Positions 57,650 through 64,000 of a stretch of DNA of 64,000 bases are shown piece by piece. This DNA is from Brassica napus. Taxonomy: Eukaryota; Streptophyta; Magnoliopsida; Brassicales; Brassicaceae. The notes beneath the pieces were generated by a model. That model saw only the letters and a list, made by a program, of their open reading frames with translations, searched no databases and was not told the origin of the DNA. Both the position numbers and the translations under genes were made by a program. The DNA is taken from the NCBI RefSeq assembly GCF_020379485.1, contig NC_063452.1, positions 59,355,338-59,419,337 of the forward strand. Direction: 5' to 3'. Within the stretch, counting starts at the first letter, position 1; every line of letters begins with the position of its first letter.

Positions 57650-59789
57650 ATGGCAATAACGTCGTCCTTCTTCTGTGTTCCGACACCGAACACATCATCC
57701 ATCTCCGAATCGAACCTCTCACGGCCTCACCTCTCCTTCTCTTCCTCCTCCTCCTCCTTCACCGGCGCTATCTCCGCAAAGTCCATCTCTTTCCACCGCC
57801 GCCTCACTATTTCCCCTGTTTTCTCCGCCGGCGGCTCCGACAACAACAACAATAACAACGGAGGAAGCGGCGGCGACGGAGACGGAGACGGTGGCGATGA
57901 GGATAGGGACAGGAACAGGAGCGAGGCGATGATGTTGTTGGCCGAGTCTGGGACCGAGTTGGAGAGTCTGCCCAAGGATCTAGCTGCTGCTATCGAGTCG
58001 GGTCGGATTCCTGGATCGGTTATCAACCGGTTCCTCGAGCTACAGAGATCGGCTGTGATGAGGTGGCTGATGCAGTTCGCTGGGTTTAGGGAAAGGCTGT
58101 TGGCTGACGATCTCTTCTTGGCTAAACTCGCCATGGAGTGTGGTGTTGGTGTCTTCACCAAGGTTTGTGTGGTTTTTTGCTTAATCCACTTCGTCAGAAA
58201 GTTTGGAACTTTTTGACTATTTCTGGAAAATTTCATCGGGAAAGTGTTTGAATGGTCCCATTGTGATCAGTTAGAATCGTTGTGTAATTGTGGCTAATAT
58301 GTATTTGATTCTTTTGTGTTTACAGACTGCTGCTGAGTATGAACGGCGTAGAGAAAACTTCTTCAATGAACTTGAAGTTGTCTTTGCTGATGTGGTAATG
58401 ATCTAAAACTTACTATTAGAAAAATAATCTTTTAGATGACCCATTCAGATGGATGAAAGGTTGGGTAGTTTGTGGTTGTGACTCGTGACTTGTGTGATGG
58501 GGTCTGCAATTTCTCACCATTAGTTTTTGCATGAATAGTCTATCACCAAGTAGTTGACATTTGCTTTGTCTCTGTGGTAAGAACCAAATTTTGAACTGTA
58601 CACTTGTATACCCACCACCCCCTAGTCTCATTTGTTTTCAACATTTTATTATCTGGAGCCTTGTTATTTATTTTGTTTATCATGAATACAAAGTGGACTC
58701 ACTGTCATTTTTTTTTTAATTAGGTGATGGCTATCATTGCTGATTTCATGTTAGTTTATCTACCTGCACCTACTGTGTCTCTTAGACCACCTCTCGCACT
58801 TTCTGCTGGTGGTTTATCCAAGTTTTTCCACAACTGCCCTGATAATGCCTTCCAGGTATCATTCTTTTTTTTTTTTTTGTAAAATGATTGTTTGGCAGAT
58901 GTGGGTTAAGTTTCGAAAAATCTCCTTCTCTTCTAATTATCAAATGTGTTTGTATGCTGCAGATTGCTCTCTCTGGAACCTCATATTCGCTCTTGCAAAG
59001 GTTTGGTGCTATAGCGGTATGTGGTGTTCTTCTTTTTGTCAATTTCTTTCTATGTGATCTCAGTTACACGCAATAGTTTGTTAAAAGGGCTCTGATCGTT
59101 TCTGTATATCGTTTTGTATAGCGCAATGGGGCAAAGCTGTTTGCCGTTGGCACCACATCATCGCTGGTGAGTCAAAACATATATATCTACCTCAAAAGAG
59201 ATCACAAAAACTGTTGTTTCACATTGTGTTTATACACTTGTTTTGACTTGACGGATATGTGTGTGTTTTAATTTGGTTAAGGTTGGTACTGCTGTTACAA
59301 ATGCATTTATAAAAGCAAAAGGAGCTGTGGACAAGACTTCTGAAGGTGAAGTCGAGACTGTTCCAATAGTCTCCACAAGTGTTGCATATGGTGTTTACAT
59401 GGCAGTTTCTAGCAACCTAAGGTACTGAGTCTCTTGCTAACAAACAACAGGCAGTAGATATACTGCAACTTTTAGCATTTTAGAGATTGGATAAAGTAAT
59501 GAGGTATGGTTTTGAAATATAACAGGTACCAAGTATTGGCTGGTGTGGTAGAACAACGTCTCTTGGAGCCATTGCTACACCAACACAAACTTGCACTCAG
59601 TGCCATGTGTTTCGCTGTTAGAACTGGCAACACTTTCTTGGGTTCCTTATTGTAAGTTGTCACACAAAACATGGTTATTAACTTCTGTTCTCATCAATTT
59701 TTTATTTACATGTTCTTTGTTTTTTTTTTTTATGTTGTCTCAGATGGGTGGATTATGCGCGTCTCATAGGTATCCAGAAATCTCATTGA
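57650..59789 (+). CDS. RER4: RETICULATA-RELATED 4 (RER4), DUF3411 plastid envelope protein
   Basis: Eight exons, 57650-58162, 58326-58394, 58724-58855, 58963-59016, 59122-59166, 59282-59421, 59526-59651 and 59744-59789, encode 374 residues. The frame is open throughout, with introns of phase 0 except the last two (phase 2). The first 55 residues are Ser-rich and hydroxylated without acids (MAITSSFFCVPTPNTSSISE), a chloroplast transit peptide. A Gly/Asp-rich low-complexity section follows. The DUF3411 region has LPKDLAAAIESGRIPG, FLELQRSAVMRWLMQF, DFMLVYLPAPTVSL and several hydrophobic segments. RER proteins sit in the plastid envelope and influence leaf vein and mesophyll development; the molecular function is not known. 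From memory this is the ortholog of At5g12470, next to CPK7 as in Arabidopsis. Confidence 0.92.
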
Positions 59790-60257
59790 TGATTCAGAAC
59801 ATGATGAGCTCGATTCAGACATGATCTGCATTCCAACTCATGTATACGAAACTCTCTGTCTTCATTCTCAATTGTTGCTGATTTTGATTGTTTGATCCTA
59901 TTACTACAAAACTAGTCGATGTTGCCATGCAACCAAGGCTATTTTCACAAAGCACATAAAAGACATGCATTTGGGTTTTTAAACCTCTTTGATTCCTCAT
60001 TGGGCAGAGGTGGGTTTTGAATTGACATTCTCACTGTCTATTTCACTGCAACTAGAAGTAATACATCATATCATCAATAAATTACAGATTCAATACAGCT
60101 CATTAGACATATGGCCTAAGCAAGAACTTCATCTTTGTGACAAGCTCTTATCTTCACTTCCAAAGTTTCTGAACTGCTAACGTTTTCCACATCGCAGCAC
60201 TCGATTCCTTCACCCTGTTAATTATTTCAATGTACTTATGCTTTCAGGCTTTAGATC

Positions 60258-60260
<3 letters not shown>
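59790..60260. other. RER4 3' region
   Basis: Contains the RER4 3' UTR and the end of the convergent DUF604 gene region. No other feature is seen. Confidence 0.5.

Positions 60261-60304
<44 letters not shown>
60261..60304. repeat. (TA)22 microsatellite
   Basis: Uninterrupted TA repeats lie seven bases beyond the stop codon of the DUF604 gene, probably inside its 3' UTR. Confidence 0.95.
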
Positions 60305-60307
<3 letters not shown>

Positions 60308-60310
60308 GTG

Positions 60311-61970
60311 TTATGATTTGGTAAAAAGATTAGCATTGGTTACCATCTTGTGCATAGTAGCAGCGATGACTCGGACTTGTGAAATATTACCAGCAGATTG
60401 ATTCACATTTGGCAAGCAAGGAGGTAAACTACCAAGCGTTTTCACCTTGTACATAGTAGTAACCAAGCTTTGGTTCTTGTCCTCTACAACCGACTCAAAG
60501 AAAAACTGACGAGGCATCTCACACGGATCATTCGTCACCCGTCTCGTGTTAAATGTATACACAGGTATTCTAACGTTCTTCCACGGCCGGAACGTTTCTA
60601 GAGGGCGTTTCAGGTAGTTTCTTGGTAATACAGATTGGTAAACGTGGACTGAGTAGCCCCATGATACAGAAACTGACCAGTTGTTTCCTCTTTGGTAACA
60701 TATTGTCTGTTGGAGGATGCGGGACTGGTCGATTTTCGCGGTTTTCATGAGGTGGTTCACTGATTCCTGGCGGCTCATGGCTGGGAATATGGGGTTTATG
60801 ACGTCGAAATGGTGGAGACTTATAAGAGGAGACTGAGGATGAGCTGATAAGAGACCTGATATGTCACCATGCAGATCAATCTGATCATAATATATCAAGT
60901 AAGATGGAGTTAGTGTATGTGAATAAGAGCAGATAAGAGCCATCAAAGAGACCGACACTAATATAAAAAGGATTCGGGTTTAATTCATCTACTGCCAATT
61001 AGTTTTAAAATGAAGTATGATAAAGTATGGATTTAAATTATTCATCATGTTTAATTTTGGTGACTATATATTATTGGAACATTTGAAATCTAAAAAGTAA
61101 ATTATAAACCGAAATTCGAATTGAACATCCTACCTGGTGGATACCTTTGTTCATAGTAAGATCAATTCCCAAGTCAGCCAAGCAACGAAACGAGAGAAGA
61201 TCGCTATAAACTCCAAGGTACCTTGCAATACAATCTTCCATTTTATTGAGAAGTGTTTCTACCGTTGGATAGCTCAATGCATATCCTCCACCTCCGTATC
61301 CCATGTCAAAACCGAAAATAGCGTTTGACCAAACGTTCTCTGAGTTCATCCCTATGTAATAGTGTTTCTTGTGGTCGTACTGCTCCAGAGCTTTGACTAG
61401 ATTATCCAAGAAGAAGAGAGTATCATCATCAGCTATCACAAACCATCTCGTGTCCTTGGAGGCCTTGTTAAACGACTCATGGAGGGATTGGAAAAGGCGG
61501 ATCTGAGTCTTGAATTTTGCGTTTGTGATGGATGAGTCTTTGTTAACAATGAAAGGAGGTGATTGTTGAGGCCAAGGCAAGAGATCACGACCAGGTGGTT
61601 TTTCTAGAAAGACATGGCCTCTTGTGATGTTTGGTCTCCACCAAGGCTCTATGTAGCCTCTCCTAAACCTCCAAGTCTTTGTACTACCAACGATTACAAA
61701 GAGGAGATGGCTGATGTTTGTAGGAGGCTCTCTTGATGCTTGCAAGGACGCAGATGTGGATATTTCTGAGGAGGAGAAAGTGAATTCAAGAGGGGCAAAG
61801 AGTTTATGGGTTATCATTTTATGAGGATGGTTAAACGCAAATGTGTGTAACAAGAAAAGTAGAGCACCGGAAATGGCTATGGACTTCCATAAGGTAGATA
61901 ATGATAGGTTCTGAGAGATATGACTCAGTTTAGTTAGTTTGGTATTGTTGTGGTTGTTCTCAAATGCCAT
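60311..61970 (-). CDS. DUF604 glycosyltransferase-like type II membrane protein
   Basis: Two exons on the minus strand, 61970-61134 and 60880-60311, joined in phase 0 across a 253-bp intron, give 468 residues. The start MAFENNHNN is at 61970; the longer frame uses a GTG. A hydrophobic anchor (SIAISGALLFLLHTFAF, about residues 30-50) marks a type II Golgi-style protein. The catalytic part has HLLFVIVGST, WWRPNITRGHVFL, RWFVIADDDTLFF with the DDD metal-binding motif, and GMNSENVWSN followed by FGFDMGYGGGGYALSYP. The C-terminal exon starts IDLHGDISGLLSAHPQSPL and has SLHHFDVINPIFP. These motifs are typical of the DUF604/Fringe-like plant family (GT31-related). The sugar donor and acceptor are unknown. 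From memory, position fits At5g12460. Confidence 0.9.
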
Positions 61971-62931
61971 AGAGAGACTAATAAGCACAATAAAATATCA
62001 ATTTGGTAGATCTGAACGTAGATGATTACTTCCATTAATTATATAAGCATAGGAATAGTTAGTTGATAAATTAAAAGGGGAATGTTGATCATGAGAGCTG
62101 ATGTGCATAAATCATGTGTTTAGATGTTGTAGCAGGTGATTAATATTAAAAAGTACTGAAACTTTCACGTTTTAAGAAAAAAAAAGGATACAAAAGAAGC
62201 CAAAAAGGTGATGAAACAATCTTCACGCTGCTTATCTATATGCATAATTGCATGTAACCATATCATTTACATTACCACTACGTAATAATCTGCCTCTCGC
62301 GCGGAATGTGATTATTAGTTTCGTTATTTTTTATTAAGGAGACATTAATCTGTTTAATCTTGATATCAGTTCGGTTTTAGATTGTTTTTTGGTTTTTAAT
62401 CTCCTAAAATATAATTATTATTTTAAATCAATATTTATTTAGTTTGTTCGGTTAAAATGTTTGATGTTTTTGGTTTTTTTTTCCTGTGATAATAAAAAAT
62501 TACTATTACTTGTTTGTTTTCATGTTATGAATCTTAGATAGTCGTGATGTCGAACCAATGGTTTCATAGTATAGTTTCTAAACGGATAATAGTTAAAAAA
62601 ATGAAAAAAAAAATTATTAAGACAAATCATTTTACTACAATTTGGTCGATAGTGAAAGAAGCATTAAGAAAAATAATATTTTAACTTCCAAAAAATTAGA
62701 TATTTCAGTTGTGGTAAATACTTAGTTATAAGGTGTCACGTCAATGTGCACATGTATGTGTATGTAAAATATATATAAAGATGGTTGATAAATATGTAAA
62801 GATATTGTTAATTAATATTAAATGACTTTTTCAAAATAATACATGAAAAATAAAATTCAAAATTATTTTAAAAAAAAATATTGTAAAATTGATATAAACT
62901 ATAATATATAACTTATATATAATTCTTTAAA

Positions 62932-62936
<5 letters not shown>

Positions 62937-62970
<34 letters not shown>
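62937..62970. repeat. (TA)n microsatellite
   Basis: A run of TA about 17 units long. Confidence 0.9.
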
Positions 62971-62973
<3 letters not shown>

Positions 62974-63274
62974 TATAACATATCAAATTGGATATCCGTT
63001 CCAATAAATATTGATATTTGTGATTTGTTTTTTTTTTCATGGATATTGCATTTTAGTATTTGATTTGCTTCGTAGAGTAACGGATATCCGGATTTTTCGG
63101 CTCGAATCGAAACGGATAACAAATCGAATCAACATTTATGAATAATTTGTCCAGCTCTATTCGTAAACAGTAAAAATAACGTAAAGAAGAACCATGCATG
63201 TGAGTTTTATATTAAAAAAACATAAAATACATAGTGTGAACATATTTATGTTGAGTTTGGCTGAGAAGCTCTCT

Positions 63275-63376
63275 ACATGTGACATGTGTCCATTTTAGTG
63301 TGAACGCATTTATTACAATGTTTTTACACGTGACATGTGTCCAGTTTATTGTGAACCATTTATTACAATGCTTCTC
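63275..63376. repeat. 51-bp tandem duplication
   Basis: The phrase gtgacatgtgtcc starts at 63279 and 63330, and tttattacaatg follows in both copies, giving two units of about 51 bp that differ by several bases. Confidence 0.75.
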
Positions 63377-63436
63377 CTTTACTATATAAGAGATACAGTT
63401 GTAATTAAACTTTTTCAACCAATCTTGGACCTTTTA

Positions 63437-63664
63437 GAGCAGCATTAATGGGGAAGCTTAGCAAAAAATTTAATATAATAGTAGGTGGGTCCCACAAAAA
63501 ATTTAAGCATCATTGCTTCTGCTGCCTATTTAAGCGTCGGTGTTTGCACTGTTTGCGAGCCCCACTGACACGTGGCGACCCGCAATTGGTTCATTTATTA
63601 AATTTTTTTTTTAATGAAAAAAAAAAGCGCACCCCATTATGGGGTGTTAGGGACAATGATGCTC
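63437..63664. mobile_element. Harbinger/Tourist-like MITE with TTA duplication (second copy)
   Basis: A 228-bp element flanked by TTA at 63434-63436 and 63665-63667. The ends are gagcagcattaatgggg and, as complement, gagcatcattgtccc. It shares ccccactgacacgtggcga and cccgcaattggtt with the MITE at 34753, and its terminus starts gagca like the Harbinger element at 40708. No coding frame is credible. Confidence 0.75.
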
Positions 63665-63667
63665 TTA

Positions 63668-64000
63668 CTTAGGTATGACACTTTCTTGTTTCTTTCACTT
63701 TGTAAGAAAAACACACTAAATATACTATATCTATATTGATCAAATCCTTCTATATATTTCTTAAATTACCATCAAGAAAAAAAAGACTAGCTTTGTTTTC
63801 TAGCCGGAAGAGTCCTAAGGGTAGTTTTTCATATATGTATTCATGTGCCTTGTGAAAATGGCTTTGTGGTTTACATGGATTTATCGACTGATTTTTTTAA
63901 AAAAAGACAAAAAAAAAAAGAACAACCAAAGTAGTTAATTTGCGTAAACATATGAATATTTGGGTAGCCTCTCCTTTCTCATTAGGCGATGATTTCGTCT
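63668..64000. other. AT-rich DNA at the window edge
   Basis: No feature is recognised in this last section. Confidence 0.5.

Larger units (their letters stand above)
61971..63433. other. DUF604 promoter side and AT-rich intergenic DNA
   Basis: The first few hundred bases should be the promoter and leader of the DUF604 gene. Beyond it the DNA is AT-rich with two repeats listed separately. A TTCGG-like fragment is near 63065-63125. No gene is recognised. Confidence 0.45.

Noticed and set aside
63448..63672. 74-residue plus-strand frame near the right end
   Set aside because: It lies entirely within the TTA-flanked MITE.

Overview
This window is nuclear DNA from a flowering plant of the mustard family, most likely Brassica, Raphanus or a close relative. 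The genes have plant-type introns, and the intergenic DNA is AT-rich and loaded with plant L1-type LINEs, Helitrons, PIF/Harbinger elements and MITEs. The order of recognised genes follows a segment of Arabidopsis chromosome 5, read in descending order. From memory the matches are: a divergent histone H3 (At5g12910 position), IRKI (At5g12900), UGT92A1 (At5g12890), a small proline-rich protein (At5g12880), MYB46 (At5g12870), DiT1 (At5g12860), TZF8 (At5g12850), NF-YA1 (At5g12840), then CPK7 (At5g12480), RER4 (At5g12470) and a DUF604 glycosyltransferase-like gene (At5g12460).

The left half (1-38 kb) is gene-poor and repeat-rich. The histone gene at 2.1-2.5 kb is followed by a 131-bp tandem array and a 6.3-kb minus-strand L1 LINE (4063-10404) with a likely target-site duplication. 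Next come a tRNA-derived SINE and a broken fragment of the THO-complex gene TEX1/THO3. IRKI (15.5-17.6 kb) and UGT92A1 (18.9-20.3 kb) form a plus-strand pair. A second minus-strand L1 (20745-27447) has a perfect 11-bp duplication. Beyond it lies a very AT-rich non-autonomous Helitron (27981-32752) with several reiterated 5' ends and a nested MITE. The tiny secreted proline-rich gene sits at 33.3 kb. The next 5 kb holds a TTA-flanked MITE and a TTCGG-rich repeat.

The right half (38-62 kb) is gene-dense: MYB46, a dead PIF/Harbinger element (40708-43141) carrying a GRF-type zinc-finger remnant, DiT1 and TZF8 in convergent orientation, a foldback element, a short Helitron, NF-YA1 with a miR169 site in its 3' UTR, CPK7, RER4 and the DUF604 gene. 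Exon structures were built by hand from GT/AG borders and reading frame, and each coding model stays open end to end.

The genes do not form an operon-like system. They are unrelated nuclear genes: secondary-wall regulator, plastid carbon/nitrogen transporter, RNA-binding zinc finger, CCAAT-box factor, calcium-dependent kinase, plastid envelope protein and glycosyltransferases. The points most worth following up are the histone H3 that has lost K9, K14, K18, K23 and K27 but kept K4, K36, K56 and K79; a one-codon deletion in the conserved NF-YA1 linker; the apparent synteny break between NF-YA1 and CPK7; the Helitron array with stacked 5' ends; and two L1 copies with readable decay histories. 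No CRISPR array, rRNA or intact tRNA gene was seen.
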